Source of the DNA: Poriferisodalis sp965231925
GTDB taxonomy: Bacteria; Actinomycetota; Acidimicrobiia; Acidimicrobiales; Poriferisodalaceae
DNA: 64,000 nt
Assembly (NCBI GenBank): GCA_965231925.1
Contig: OZ246894.1
Coordinates: 1,922,001 to 1,986,000, forward strand
Direction of reading: 5' to 3'
Shown in pieces: positions 18,087 to 27,120 of this stretch; position 1 is the first letter of the stretch; the number at the start of each line of letters is the position of its first letter. The notes beneath the pieces are model-generated. The model saw nothing but the letters and a program-made list of their open reading frames with translations. It had not been told where the DNA came from and ran no database searches. The position numbers and the translations under genes were made by a program.

Positions 18087-18161
18087 GACAGTGATGCCGT
18101 TCGGACGGATTGTGATCGACGAAAGAAATGGGTGCTGTTGTGAGAGCAGGGCTGAGTTTGC

Positions 18162-18173
18162 GGGGGGGGGGGG
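18162..18173. repeat. Poly-G tract (12 G)
   Basis: A run of 12 G lies 3 bp before the GTG used as start of the secreted-protein gene. An ATG at 18128 and a GTG at 18140 upstream are out of frame with that gene by one base, so a one-base change in tract length would join them. This is either a slippage switch or a length error in sequencing. Confidence 0.7.
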
Positions 18174-18176
18174 TCT

Positions 18177-18590
18177 GTGCGTTGGGCGCTGAACCTCCGC
18201 AGAGGGCTGGCGGCGGCGGTTGCCGCGTCGGCTGTGTTGGTCGGTGTCGTCGCGGTGCCGGTGGGCGCTGAGAACGACGATCCTTGTCAGGTCTACCGCG
18301 ACGAGGTGGCCCTTCAGGAGGCGCGTCGGGATGCGTCGGCGTCTTGGCCGGAGCATTATCTGCACCAGGCGCGTGATGACTTGCAGATCTGCGCTGATCG
18401 GTATCCGGACCGTTTCGCGGGTCCCGTCGGCGGCAATCCCAATCAGAACGATCCGGGCAAGCTGCTGGACGCGGACGGCAATCGTGTCGCGGCGGTGCCT
18501 GCGCAGCCGTCGGCGTCGCAGGTGCAGTCGTACACGTATTCGTGGCTGAACAGCCCCTATTGCGGCTGGACTGGGAACGGCGTGCCTAAG
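18177..18590 (+). pseudogene. Secreted protein, 5' part, split by IS1380-family element
   Basis: The first 138 codons (from GTG 18177) encode a typical signal peptide, RRGLAAAVAASAVLVGVVAV followed by PVGA, then a mature region DDPCQVYRDEVALQEARRDA with Cys pairs (CQVY, ICAD, PYCGW). The frame is broken at 18590 by an IS1380-family element. The 3' part resumes at 20229; removing the element and one copy of the 5-bp duplication restores a continuous 257-codon frame. Without the element this would be a small exported protein of unknown role. The poly-G tract immediately upstream may influence its translation. Confidence 0.75.
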
Positions 18591-20223
18591 CCTGAATCCA
18601 CCGGTGGGGCTGGGCTGGCGGGGTCTGGGTCTGGCGGTGGTGTGGTGTGGGCGGCGTTGGGGGTGCCGGTTCGCGGATGGGCGTGGGGTGCCCGGTTCGG
18701 CTTTGGGGGGTCGGGTTGTGTGCTGGGCCTGGGGGGTGTGCTGCGCGGCGCGGCGTGACGCTGGGGCTGGTTCAGCAGTGCTGGGGCAGGCTTCGGATCT
18801 TGTCGAGAGCGGCGGTGAATGTGTGGGCCCAGGGCCATCGGGCTGGGAGCCGCAGGGTGGGCCGTCCGCTGCGGTTGACGAGCCGGCCGGGCATGGTGAG
18901 CAGGCGGCGTGCGAGGGTGGCTGCGACGGTGAGCTTTCGTGGGTCGTGGACGTGTCCGATGCGGGCGGTCCAGCGCGCGATGTTGTGCGCCAAAGCGGCG
19001 CAGGCGAGCCATGCGGCGTTCGCCGCGAACCTGCCCGAGGGGCTGTGCGCGAGGCCGCCGGCTTTGAGGTCCTTGATCGCGAGCTCGACGCGTGCGTGGG
19101 AACGATAAGAAGCGTCGGCTGTTTTGGTGTCGAGCGTGTCGGCGTCGATGTCGGTGACGACGGCGTGGTGGCGCCAGTCGGGGAACAGGTCGGCTTGCTC
19201 GCCGACGATGCGGGTGCGGCGCACCACCAGCCGCACCGTGCGAGCGGGCTTGCCGCGGCGGCGTCGGCTCGAGGTCAACGTCGTCTCGGCGACGTGTGCC
19301 TCGCCGTCGTCGGTGTAGCCGATCGGGGTCCATTCGTCGTCTTCGATCGCTGCGATCGCTCGGTCTATGGCGGGGTTGCGGCCCACAGCGATCAGGAACC
19401 TCACGTCGAGCCTGTCGAGCCGCTCGGTCAGGTCCCAGGAGAAGAACCCTGCGTCGGCGCGCAGCGTCAGCGCCGCCTGTGGCGCCAACCGCCGCGTCCT
19501 GGCGACGGTCTCGGACACGAACCGCAGGTGTCCTTTCTGGGAGGACCCCTTGCGCATCCGCGAATGCAATATCTCGCCGGTGTCGTCGCGCACCGCGACC
19601 AAAGGGTGATAGCCCAGCGTGCGCGTATGCCCATAGGCGGCGCCTTGCTTCGCGTCGGAGTGCACCTCGCGGATCGTCGAGTCGACATCGATCGTGATCT
19701 GCTCGGCCGCAGGGGCGGCGCCTGCGTCCCACGCGCGGCCCAACGCCAGCTCCTGGGCGCGGTCGAGCTGGCGCACATGACCGAACGTGAACGACCTCGC
19801 GAACGTCCCCAACGTCGACGGCGCCACAGGCGCGAACCCCAGCACCGACCTTGTCGACGCGGCCCGCAGCCTGTCCGCGTCCGCGAAGAACGAGCCGCCC
19901 ACCATCATCGAGCACACCGCCGTGAGCACCTTGGCTCCCGAACCGCGTCCCGACTGCGGCGGCGTCACCACCTCGTCGATCAGCTCTTCGAGACCCAGCC
20001 GGTCTGCCAAAGTGCCCGCCAACAACAACCCCGCATCGGCGACCAAGGACTCCTCGTCGAACACTGCCTCAATCCGGTCCAGACCCCCAGCTACGCTGCT
20101 CACAGAAAGTGCCTCCCGTCATGGCATCACGCCGACTATTCGTCAACGGCAAAATGCCACGTCAGGAGGCCTTTCTGGTGGACGCGCACCACCCAAACCC
20201 GCCACCCCACCGGTGGATCCAGG
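18591..20223 (-). mobile_element. IS1380-family insertion sequence, copy 1
   Basis: The 1633-bp element has terminal inverted repeats reading CCTG(A/G)ATCCACCGGTGGGG at both ends and is flanked by a perfect 5-bp direct repeat CTAAG (18586-18590 and 20224-20228). It carries one transposase on the minus strand. A close copy at 36394-38024 is flanked by CTTAG, so both inserted at the near-palindromic pentamer CTWAG. Confidence 0.92.
18772..20103 (-). CDS. IS1380-family transposase, copy 1
   Basis: The 443-residue transposase shows IS1380 features: GRGSGAKVLTAVCSMMVGGS near the N terminus, the DDE core with ITIDVDSTIREVHSDAKQGA (first Asp), LTLRADAGFFSWDLTERLD (second Asp) and SHARVELAIKDLKAGGLAHS (catalytic Glu region). 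The frame is uninterrupted, so it is probably functional. It lies antisense to the host gene it disrupts. Copy 2 differs at scattered residues, mainly near the N terminus, so the two are not a very recent duplication. Confidence 0.93.
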   Translation of the reverse strand: MSSVAGGLDRIEAVFDEESLVADAGLLLAGTLADRLGLEELIDEVVTPPQSGRGSGAKVLTAVCSMMVGGSFFADADRLRAASTRSVLGFAPVAPSTLGTFARSFTFGHVRQLDRAQELALGRAWDAGAAPAAEQITIDVDSTIREVHSDAKQGAAYGHTRTLGYHPLVAVRDDTGEILHSRMRKGSSQKGHLRFVSETVARTRRLAPQAALTLRADAGFFSWDLTERLDRLDVRFLIAVGRNPAIDRAIAAIEDDEWTPIGYTDDGEAHVAETTLTSSRRRRGKPARTVRLVVRRTRIVGEQADLFPDWRHHAVVTDIDADTLDTKTADASYRSHARVELAIKDLKAGGLAHSPSGRFAANAAWLACAALAHNIARWTARIGHVHDPRKLTVAATLARRLLTMPGRLVNRSGRPTLRLPARWPWAHTFTAALDKIRSLPQHC

Positions 20224-20228
20224 CTAAG

Positions 20229-20588
20229 GATTGCAACCGCACTCAGGAGCAGTACGACAGAATGGTGGCCCGCGGCGCCACGCCGTACCGGCCGCCGATC
20301 GGCGGAGGCCCTAACGGCACTGTCAGCGTGCCGTGCCGCAACGGCCAAGAGGTCGTCGTCCAGCACGAAACCCGCACATTCACCTACCGCAACCCCAACA
20401 CAGGGAGGGTCAGGGACGCCAACGGCAATCTTTCCGGCACCAGGAATTTCAACGCTAGCAACGGCCCGCTCACATTTGAGTCCTTCCCCAGGACGGCTAC
20501 CCATACGGGCAATTTTGCGCAGCGCGACGCTGACGGCAATTTGGTCACGACCCGCCGCCCGCCCCCGCCGGGCTACTCCTGCTCGTAA
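20229..20588 (+). pseudogene. Secreted protein, 3' part, split by IS1380-family element
   Basis: This is the continuation of the gene begun at 18177: DCNRTQEQYDRMVARGATPY onward to a C-terminal RRPPPPGYSCS, 119 codons. The Cys residues suggest disulfides in an exported protein. It has tandem-like DANGN / DADGN motifs (VRDANGNLSG, RDADGNLVTT, and LDADGNRVAA in the 5' part), a repeat pattern seen in exported beta-rich proteins. It has no start codon of its own. The bases from 20589 to the IS30 end at 20855 hold no gene I can support. Confidence 0.7.
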
Positions 20589-20854
20589 GCCGCACCCGCC
20601 GCTGAGCGCGGCTGGCGTTGTGCCAGCAGGCGTTTGCGAGGTCGCTTCATGCCGTCTCGCCCTTGTCGCTGCGGTTGCCGACAGGTTTGAACACATCAGC
20701 CGTTGCTTGAAACGGCGCTAGTCGGAGGCGCCGAGCGCCGCAAGTGGTTGCCAACCGCCCCTCAGCGGTCTCGGAACCTCGTCTGTCGAGGTTCTCCGGC
20801 AGGCACTTCTCGACCCATCGATACGACCATTAATATAACGGGGACTTGACCTTC

Positions 20855-21910
20855 GGCAAGCTCTATCGGTGGTTGCGAGTGAGTTGAGTGTAGATGTCGG
20901 CGGCTGATTGCCAGTTGTGGAGTCGGCGGGGCATCCAGTTGAGGTTGTCCTCGATGACTGACAGTCGCAGCGGACTGAGGTTCAGCGGTGTGCCTTTGGG
21001 CAGCCAGCGTCGCAGCAGCCCGTTGGTCTGCTCGTTGGTGCCGCGCTGGCTTGGGCTGTGGGGGTCGCAGAAGAACACCTCGATGCCGAGCGCGGTTTCG
21101 ATGTCGGCCCAGCGGGCCATCTCGCGGCCTTGGTCCCAGGTGAGGCTGCGCACCAGATGGGCGGGCTGGCGGGCCAACGCGGCGGTGACCGCGGCGGCGA
21201 CGTTGGGCGCTGTGTAGCCGTGGGGCAATGCGACGACCAGCGTGTGGCGGCTGACGCGCTCCACCAGGGTGGCCGCGGCGCTGCGGTTGGCTGCCCCGAT
21301 GATCAGGTCGCCTTCCCAGTGGCCCGCCTCGTCTCGGTCTTCGGCGGCTGGGGGCCGCTCGCTCAAAGGCCGATAATCCCCCAGCGGGCTGGCTTTTTCG
21401 CGGTGGCGGCTGCGCGGACGGCGACGCCGGCGGCCCCTCGGCAGGTCTTTCCACGCGTCGGCGCCGAGCCCGCAGCCGCTGTACGCGGCCCGGTAGATCG
21501 TCTCCGCGCATACCCGCTGTCCCTCGCCGGCGAGATCGGCGCTGATCGCCTGCGGCGACCAGCGCTGGTTCATCCTGCGCTTCACCTGGGCGGCCAGCAC
21601 CGGGTCCGCTTCGAGCTTGCATGCCCGGGGCCGCCGCGCCTGGCGGCTCGCGTCAGCGGTCGCTGACGCCGCGTCGTACACGGCCTTGGGGCCGCCGCAG
21701 CGGCCCAGCTCGCGATAGACCGTCGCCGGGTGCCGGCCCAGCACCACCGCGATGTCCTCAGCGGTCGCTCCCGCCGATCTCATCGCCTCAATCCGGGCGC
21801 GCTCGAACGCGCTCAGCCTCGCTGCCATACTGGACACCTCCACTGGTGGTTGCTGTGTTGAACAACCGGTCATCATGACCGATCACTCGCAACCACCGGT
21901 GGAGTCCGCC
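20855..21910 (-). mobile_element. IS30-family insertion sequence, copy 2
   Basis: The element is the same length (1056 bp) and orientation as copy 1, with the same terminal repeats, and is flanked by a 3-bp duplication TTC (20852-20854 and 21911-21913). It ends 32 bp before the start of the P-type ATPase gene and has therefore replaced or displaced that gene's upstream region. Confidence 0.92.
20863..21876 (-). CDS. IS30-family transposase, copy 2
   Basis: The 337-residue protein is nearly identical to copy 1; visible differences include Glu instead of Val in the N-terminal HTH (SAGATAEDIAVVLG) and Asp instead of Glu in FFCDPHSPSQRG. All catalytic segments (GHWEGDLIIGA, LTWDQGREMARW, GTNEQTNGLLRRW) are kept and the frame is intact. 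It reads away from the ATPase gene. Confidence 0.93.
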   Translation of the reverse strand: MMTGCSTQQPPVEVSSMAARLSAFERARIEAMRSAGATAEDIAVVLGRHPATVYRELGRCGGPKAVYDAASATADASRQARRPRACKLEADPVLAAQVKRRMNQRWSPQAISADLAGEGQRVCAETIYRAAYSGCGLGADAWKDLPRGRRRRRPRSRHREKASPLGDYRPLSERPPAAEDRDEAGHWEGDLIIGAANRSAAATLVERVSRHTLVVALPHGYTAPNVAAAVTAALARQPAHLVRSLTWDQGREMARWADIETALGIEVFFCDPHSPSQRGTNEQTNGLLRRWLPKGTPLNLSPLRLSVIEDNLNWMPRRLHNWQSAADIYTQLTRNHR

Positions 21911-21942
21911 TTCCAGTTAGGCGCAATCTTTAGAGTGGTCAT

Positions 21943-24204
21943 GTGATCACGGCCGCTGCCCGATCCGATCCGCAGGCTGAGCCGAACGGCGCAGCCGTGG
22001 CCCGAGCGAACCGTGAGCGGAGCGAGCAAGACCGGGAAACAACAAGCGATCCGACGGGACAGTTCGTCGGTGCGCGCCTGCTGGTGCAAATCGACGGTAT
22101 GACGTGCGCTGCGTGCGCGAGCCGGATCCAGCACCGGCTCGACGAGATGGACGCCGTGGCGGCGGCACAGGTGAACTTCGCTACTGGGCGGGCCACGATC
22201 GCCCACGACGGGTCGCTCGACGAATCGTTCCTCGCTGCCGAGATCGCAGCGCTGAGCTACTCGGTCATTGCTGCTGGCGAGGGCGAAGCAGCCGAGCAGC
22301 GGCGCCAGACGGATTTGCTCACCCGGCTGGCCGTCGGTGCGGTGCTGACGGTGCCCTCGGTGCTCATCTCCATGATCCCGGCGTTGCAATTCGACGGGTG
22401 GGAATGGCTGGCCGCCGTGCTGGCGACCGTCGTGATTGTGGGATCGGGGTGGCCGTTCCATCGAGCCGCGGCGGTGAACTTGCGCCACGGCGCCACCACG
22501 ATGGACACGCTCGTGTCGATGGGGTCGCTCTCGGCTCTGGGATGGTCGCTCGGTGTGTCAGCCGCCGGCATCGGCGACGGTCATGTGTACTTCGAGACCG
22601 GCGCCGTGATCGTCACGCTGATCCTGCTGGGCAAGTGGCTGGAGCTTCGGGCCAAGCGCCGCTCGGGTGACGCGATCCGGTCGCTCGCCGATTTAGGCGT
22701 GCGGACAGCCCAACTGGCGGACGGCCGAGAGATTGCGATCGCTGACTTGGCCGTCGGCATGCGCTTCGTGGTCCGGCCGGGGGAGAGGATCGCCACCGAC
22801 GGCGTGATCGTGGACGGGCGCTCGGCGGTCGATGCGTCGATGGTGACCGGGGAGCCGGTGCCGCTCGAAGTTGGGCCTGGCGACGAGGTGATTGGCGCCA
22901 CGATCAATGCCAACGGAGCTCTCGTCGTCGAGGCGACGAAGGTGGGCGCCGACACGGCGCTAGCGCAGATCATCCGGCTGGTCAACGAAGCACAGGGCAG
23001 CCGGGCAGAGGTGCAGCGGCTCGCCGATCGGGTGTCGTCGGTATTCGTGCCCATCGCCATCGCCACGGGGGTCGTCACGCTGGCGGCCTGGCTGTTGCTC
23101 GGCAACGAGGCCAGCGCGGCTTTCAGTGCCGCGGTGGCGGTGCTGATCATCGCCTGCCCGTGCGCTCTGGGGCTGGCGACGCCGCTGGGGATCATGGTGG
23201 GAACTGGCCGCGGCGCCCAACTGGGCGTGATCATCAAGGGAGGCGAAGTCCTCGAGGACACCCGCTCGGTGGACGTGGTGCTGGTGGACAAGACCGGCAC
23301 GCTCACCGAAGGAGCCATGACGCTCGCCGGTGTTCATGCGGTGCAGCTCTCTGCCGCCGAACGCGACGAGGTGCAGCGGCTGGCGGCATCGGCCGAGGCA
23401 CTGTCGTCCCATCCGATCGCCCAAGCCATCGCCGGCTCGGTCGACGTGCCGGCCGAGGTGGACGAGTTCGAGACCACGCCGGGCTCGGGTGTGACCGCAA
23501 CGATCGGCGGCGTCGAGGTTCGGGTGGGTCGCCGCAGCCTGTTTGACGCCGTGCCCGGTCCCGTCGAAGCGGCTGCCGCAAGCGCCGAGGCCGCCGGAGC
23601 GACCGCCGTTCTCGCTGGCCGCAACGGGACAGCCGAGATCGTCCTGGTCGTCGCCGACCGCGTCAAACCGACCTCACGAGAGGCAGTCGCGGCGCTGCGC
23701 GACCAAGGTCTGGGAGTCACCCTGCTCACTGGCGACAACGAGCGAACTGCCCGCACCGTTGCGGCCAAGGTCGGAATCGAGTCGGTGATCTCCGAGGTGT
23801 ATCCCGCTGACAAAGCCGCCGAGGTGGAGCGGCTCCAGGCGGCCGGCATGCGAGTGGCGATGGTAGGGGACGGCATCAACGATGCCCCAGCACTGGCCCA
23901 GGCCGATCTGGGCATCGCCGTCGGCACCGGCACCGATGTGGCGATCGAGGCCTCGGACCTCACCGTCGTGAGCGGCGACCTGCGCGCAGTCTCCGATGCC
24001 ATCGCGCTGTCGCGTCGCACGCTGTCGACGATCAAGGGGAATCTGTTCTGGGCATTCGCCTATAACGCAGCGGCGATCCCGCTCGCGGCGCTGGGCATCC
24101 TGAACCCCATGATCGCTGCCGGTGCGATGGGCGTCTCGTCGCTGTTCGTCGTCACCAACAGCCTCCGGCTGCGACGCTTCACCGGCAGCCGCCAGACTGT
24201 CTGA
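21943..24204 (+). CDS. copA: Heavy-metal (copper-type) translocating P1B-ATPase
   Basis: The 753-residue membrane pump has an N-terminal metal-binding domain with GMTCAAC (Cys55, Cys58), the transmembrane CPC motif (IIACPCALGLATPLG), phosphorylation site DKTGTLTEGAMTL, the HP motif (ALSSHPIAQAIA) and hinge MVGDGINDAPALAQADLGIA. CPC plus GMTCxxC points to export of Cu(I) or Ag(I). Start GTG 21943 lies only 32 bp from IS30 copy 2, so its native promoter may be lost or replaced. The next gene starts 5 bp after its stop. The gene symbol is by family; metal specificity is inferred. Confidence 0.92.
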   Translation: MITAAARSDPQAEPNGAAVARANRERSEQDRETTSDPTGQFVGARLLVQIDGMTCAACASRIQHRLDEMDAVAAAQVNFATGRATIAHDGSLDESFLAAEIAALSYSVIAAGEGEAAEQRRQTDLLTRLAVGAVLTVPSVLISMIPALQFDGWEWLAAVLATVVIVGSGWPFHRAAAVNLRHGATTMDTLVSMGSLSALGWSLGVSAAGIGDGHVYFETGAVIVTLILLGKWLELRAKRRSGDAIRSLADLGVRTAQLADGREIAIADLAVGMRFVVRPGERIATDGVIVDGRSAVDASMVTGEPVPLEVGPGDEVIGATINANGALVVEATKVGADTALAQIIRLVNEAQGSRAEVQRLADRVSSVFVPIAIATGVVTLAAWLLLGNEASAAFSAAVAVLIIACPCALGLATPLGIMVGTGRGAQLGVIIKGGEVLEDTRSVDVVLVDKTGTLTEGAMTLAGVHAVQLSAAERDEVQRLAASAEALSSHPIAQAIAGSVDVPAEVDEFETTPGSGVTATIGGVEVRVGRRSLFDAVPGPVEAAAASAEAAGATAVLAGRNGTAEIVLVVADRVKPTSREAVAALRDQGLGVTLLTGDNERTARTVAAKVGIESVISEVYPADKAAEVERLQAAGMRVAMVGDGINDAPALAQADLGIAVGTGTDVAIEASDLTVVSGDLRAVSDAIALSRRTLSTIKGNLFWAFAYNAAAIPLAALGILNPMIAAGAMGVSSLFVVTNSLRLRRFTGSRQTV

Positions 24205-24208
24205 CTGC

Positions 24209-25123
24209 GTGAGCGACGACAAGTGGACAGCTGAGGACATTCCCGATCAGTCGGGCCGGGTTGCGGTGGTGACCGGGGCCAACTCGGGGAACGGATTCGA
24301 GACAGCCAAGGCGTTGGCGGGTCGTGGTGCGCGGGTAATGCTCGCCGTCCGGGACCTCGACAAGGGCAGCGCTGCTGTCGAGGCGATTCGCATCGCACAT
24401 CCACGAGCCGACCTGGTGCTGCAGGAAGTGGACCTCGCATCGCTTGACTCGGTGCGAGAAGCGGCAGCGGCCGTCGGGGATCAATTCGACCGTATCGATC
24501 TGCTCGTCAACAATGCAGGCGTCTTTCACACGCCTCGCCGCCAGACCGCCGACGGACTCGAGATTCGGTTCGGTACCAACCACATCGGGCACTTCGTGTG
24601 GACCGGGCTGTTGTTGGAGCGGCTGATGCCCGTTGCCGGATCGCGGGTCGTCACGGTGAGCAGCAACGCTCACCGCTACCGCTCACGAATCGACTTCGAG
24701 CGTTTCGGAGTCGCACAGGGCCGCAGCCAGTCGGCTGCGTACGGTCGGTCGAAGCTGGCGAATCTGCAGTTCACTTACGAACTGCAGCGGCGATTGGTAG
24801 CAGCAGGCGCGCAGACCACGGCGCTGGCCGCTCATCCGGGTTGGTCTGAAACCGAGATCCTGCGCGACTTTCCGTGCATTCGTTTCATCCATCCGCTGAT
24901 CGGGCCGCTGCGCAACAGCGCTGCCGTGGGTGCCTTGGCGACGCTGCGGGCAGCCGCTGATCCCGCTGCTTCGGGGGGCGAGTTCTACGGACCCGACGGG
25001 TTCATGGAGATGCGAGGGCACCCGGTGCTTGTCCCGTCGAATGCTCGCTCCCACGACACAGCGCTTCAACGACGGCTCTGGGAAGCGTCAGAACAGCTCA
25101 CCGGGGTTGCCTTCGGGGTGTGA
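24209..25123 (+). CDS. Short-chain dehydrogenase (retinol/protochlorophyllide reductase-like)
   Basis: The 304-residue SDR has the cofactor motif TGANSGNGFETAKAL, LLVNNAGVF, VTVSSNAH and the catalytic YGRSK. The start GTG 24209 (VSDDKWTAEDIPDQSGRVAV) follows the ATPase stop by a few bases; an upstream open frame is the ATPase shadow. The sequence DKWTAEDIPDQSGR is typical of actinobacterial oxidoreductases acting on hydrophobic alcohols or ketones. It is followed after 75 bp by an alcohol dehydrogenase gene and may share its pathway. Confidence 0.9.
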   Translation: MSDDKWTAEDIPDQSGRVAVVTGANSGNGFETAKALAGRGARVMLAVRDLDKGSAAVEAIRIAHPRADLVLQEVDLASLDSVREAAAAVGDQFDRIDLLVNNAGVFHTPRRQTADGLEIRFGTNHIGHFVWTGLLLERLMPVAGSRVVTVSSNAHRYRSRIDFERFGVAQGRSQSAAYGRSKLANLQFTYELQRRLVAAGAQTTALAAHPGWSETEILRDFPCIRFIHPLIGPLRNSAAVGALATLRAAADPAASGGEFYGPDGFMEMRGHPVLVPSNARSHDTALQRRLWEASEQLTGVAFGV

Positions 25124-25198
25124 GGCCGACGGATTGTGCCAACCTCCAAGGAAGTGCGGCTCCCGCGGGGTGCCGCAGTTCGGACGAGAGGCAGACAG

Positions 25199-26284
25199 AT
25201 GAAGGCGGCAGTCCTGCATGAACCGCACCAACCGATGGAGATCACTGACGTCGCGGCACGCAGCCCAGGCCCACGGGAAGTCCTGATCGCGACTGCCTAC
25301 GCCGGTCTCTGCCATTCCGATCTGCACTTCATCGAAGGGCTCTTCCCCCATCCGCTGCCGGCGGTGCTCGGCCACGAAGCTGCCGGCGTTGTCGAAGCCG
25401 TCGGCAGCGCAGTCACCTACGTCAAGCCCGGCGATCACGTCATCACCTGTCTCTCGGTCTTCTGCGGAGAATGCGAGCGCTGCCTGTCGGGCAATCCATC
25501 CACCTGCTCGGACACCACGGTCAAGCTGCCGCCGGGCGCCAGTGATCGCCTGGAGTGGGACCGGCCCGAGCCGTTGCACGGCTTCCTGAACCTCTCGGCG
25601 TTCGCCGAGTCGATGCTGGTGCACGAGCACGCCCTCGTGAAGATCCGCGACGACATGCCGCTCGAGAAGGCGGCGCTGATCGGCTGCGGGGTCATGACCG
25701 GCTTCGGAGCGGTCAACAACACGGCACAGGTCCGCTGGGGCGAGACAGTGGCGGTCATCGGATGCGGCGGCGTCGGCATGGCCGCAGTCGAGGGGGCGCA
25801 CATTGCGGGAGCCGGTCGAGTCATCGCCATCGACACCAACTCCGACAAGCTGGAGCTGGCGCGCATGCTGGGCGCAACTGACGCGGTGAACCCGCTCGAG
25901 TCGGACCCTGTCGAGGCTGTGCTGGAGCTCACCGGCGGGGGAGTGCATCACGCCATCGAATGCCTGGGCATGAACACCACCGCAGAGCAGGCGTTCAACA
26001 TGCTGGCCTTGGGCGGAACCGCCACGATCGTCGGGATGATCCCGGCAGACCAGAAGATCTCTGTGGACGGGATGCAACTGTTGCGGGGCCGCACGCTGAA
26101 GGGTTCGTCCATGGGATCGAACCGCTTCCGCATCGACATGCCGCGCCTCGTCGAGCTGTATCTCCAAGGCCGGCTGCATCTCGACGAGTGGGTCTCAGCG
26201 GTGATCACGCTCGATCAGATCAACGAAGGCTTCGCCGACATGAAAGCCGGCAAGGTCGTCCGCTCAGTCATCAAATTCGACTGA
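25199..26284 (+). CDS. Zinc-dependent alcohol dehydrogenase (MDR superfamily)
   Basis: The 361-residue protein has the catalytic zinc ligands in GLCHSDLHF and GHEAAGVVEAVG, four structural-zinc cysteines in CLSVFCGECERCLSGNPSTC, and the nucleotide fold VIGCGGVGMAAVEGA followed by IDTNSDKLELARMLGA, which indicates NAD preference by the Asp after the second strand. It resembles the class III / NDMA-dependent type of alcohol dehydrogenase. ATG 25199 starts at MKAAVLHEP, the usual N terminus of the family; the frame runs open further upstream without support. Confidence 0.92.
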   Translation: MKAAVLHEPHQPMEITDVAARSPGPREVLIATAYAGLCHSDLHFIEGLFPHPLPAVLGHEAAGVVEAVGSAVTYVKPGDHVITCLSVFCGECERCLSGNPSTCSDTTVKLPPGASDRLEWDRPEPLHGFLNLSAFAESMLVHEHALVKIRDDMPLEKAALIGCGVMTGFGAVNNTAQVRWGETVAVIGCGGVGMAAVEGAHIAGAGRVIAIDTNSDKLELARMLGATDAVNPLESDPVEAVLELTGGGVHHAIECLGMNTTAEQAFNMLALGGTATIVGMIPADQKISVDGMQLLRGRTLKGSSMGSNRFRIDMPRLVELYLQGRLHLDEWVSAVITLDQINEGFADMKAGKVVRSVIKFD

Positions 26285-26529
26285 CAGAACATGACTGATA
26301 GCGACCGCTCACGGCTTCGCTGAGGCGCCGTCAAGTGGAGATGAGTTCGGATCCCTCGTCGAGCCAACCCCAGGTGCCGACGATCATCTTCTCGACCGGA
26401 CGGCCCACGCGCGCGAGCCGGGCGGTATGTCTTCCGGCACCTGTTCGTTTCACCACCACTTCGAACGCAAATTCGTGGGTTGTATGTCGATAGCCTCTCG
26501 CTGCTGCCACCCCCGAATAGGAGAGCCCC

Positions 26530-26973
26530 ATGGTTGAGACCACTGCGAGCACCAGCATCGACATTGCCGCAAGCCCCGAGGCGGTGTACGGGATCCTGAC
26601 AGACCTGTCCCGCATCAGCGAGATCAGCCCTGAGTGCTACAAGTCGGAGTGGGAGGACGGCTCGACCGGTGCTGAGGTCGGAGCGAAGTTCCGTGGTTAC
26701 AACCAGAACGGCGACATGAAGTGGGACGCGGGCTGCGTCGTCGTTGCCGCCGATCCCGGTCGGGAGTGGGCGTTCGAGGTGCCTGCCCAGGACGGCCGTC
26801 GCACGCTGTGGCGCTACGAGATCGAAGCCACGTCGTCAGGCTGCCGGGTCACCGAGAGCTTCGATTCGCCGATTCTCGACATGGAGTTCTTCCAGAAGCA
26901 CAACCGTCACAGCCTGCTGGTGAAGAACATCGCCCAGTCGTTGGAGAACCTCAAGGCCGTCGCCGAGGGCTAG
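26530..26973 (+). CDS. SRPBCC family protein (polyketide cyclase/dehydrase-like)
   Basis: The 147-residue protein has the START/Bet v1-like helix-grip pattern: STSIDIAASPEAVYGILTDL at the N terminus, GAKFRGYNQNGDMKWDAGCV in the sheet and a long C-terminal helix (HSLLVKNIAQSLENLKAVAE). Such proteins bind hydrophobic ligands. It has a GGAGAG ribosome site 9 bp upstream. The 245 bp before it show no gene. Confidence 0.8.
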   Translation: MVETTASTSIDIAASPEAVYGILTDLSRISEISPECYKSEWEDGSTGAEVGAKFRGYNQNGDMKWDAGCVVVAADPGREWAFEVPAQDGRRTLWRYEIEATSSGCRVTESFDSPILDMEFFQKHNRHSLLVKNIAQSLENLKAVAEG

Positions 26974-27085
26974 CCCCCGCGCCGGCGTTCAGCACGCGCC
27001 TCTCGTCATCGGCACCGGCCACACAGGCATTGTCTCATCCGTTTCCCCTCAGCTGCGCGCATGAAGCCCTGTGGCCACGGGGGTC

Positions 27086-27120
27086 GTGCATGCACCTCTG
27101 TTAACGTATTTGCATGCAAA
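27086..27120. promoter_or_regulatory. Twin TGCATGCA palindromes over the antitoxin start
   Basis: GTGCATGCAC (27086-27095) and TTTGCATGCAAA (27109-27120) share the core TGCATGCA with centres 24 bp apart, close to two helical turns; the second contains the ATG of the antitoxin gene. Such paired sites suit cooperative binding of a ribbon-helix-helix antitoxin. Confidence 0.55.

Noticed and set aside
9176..21910. Composite transposon formed by the two IS30 copies
   Set aside because: Each copy has its own distinct 3-bp duplication (CTC and TTC), so they inserted independently; nothing shows that the segment between moved as a unit.
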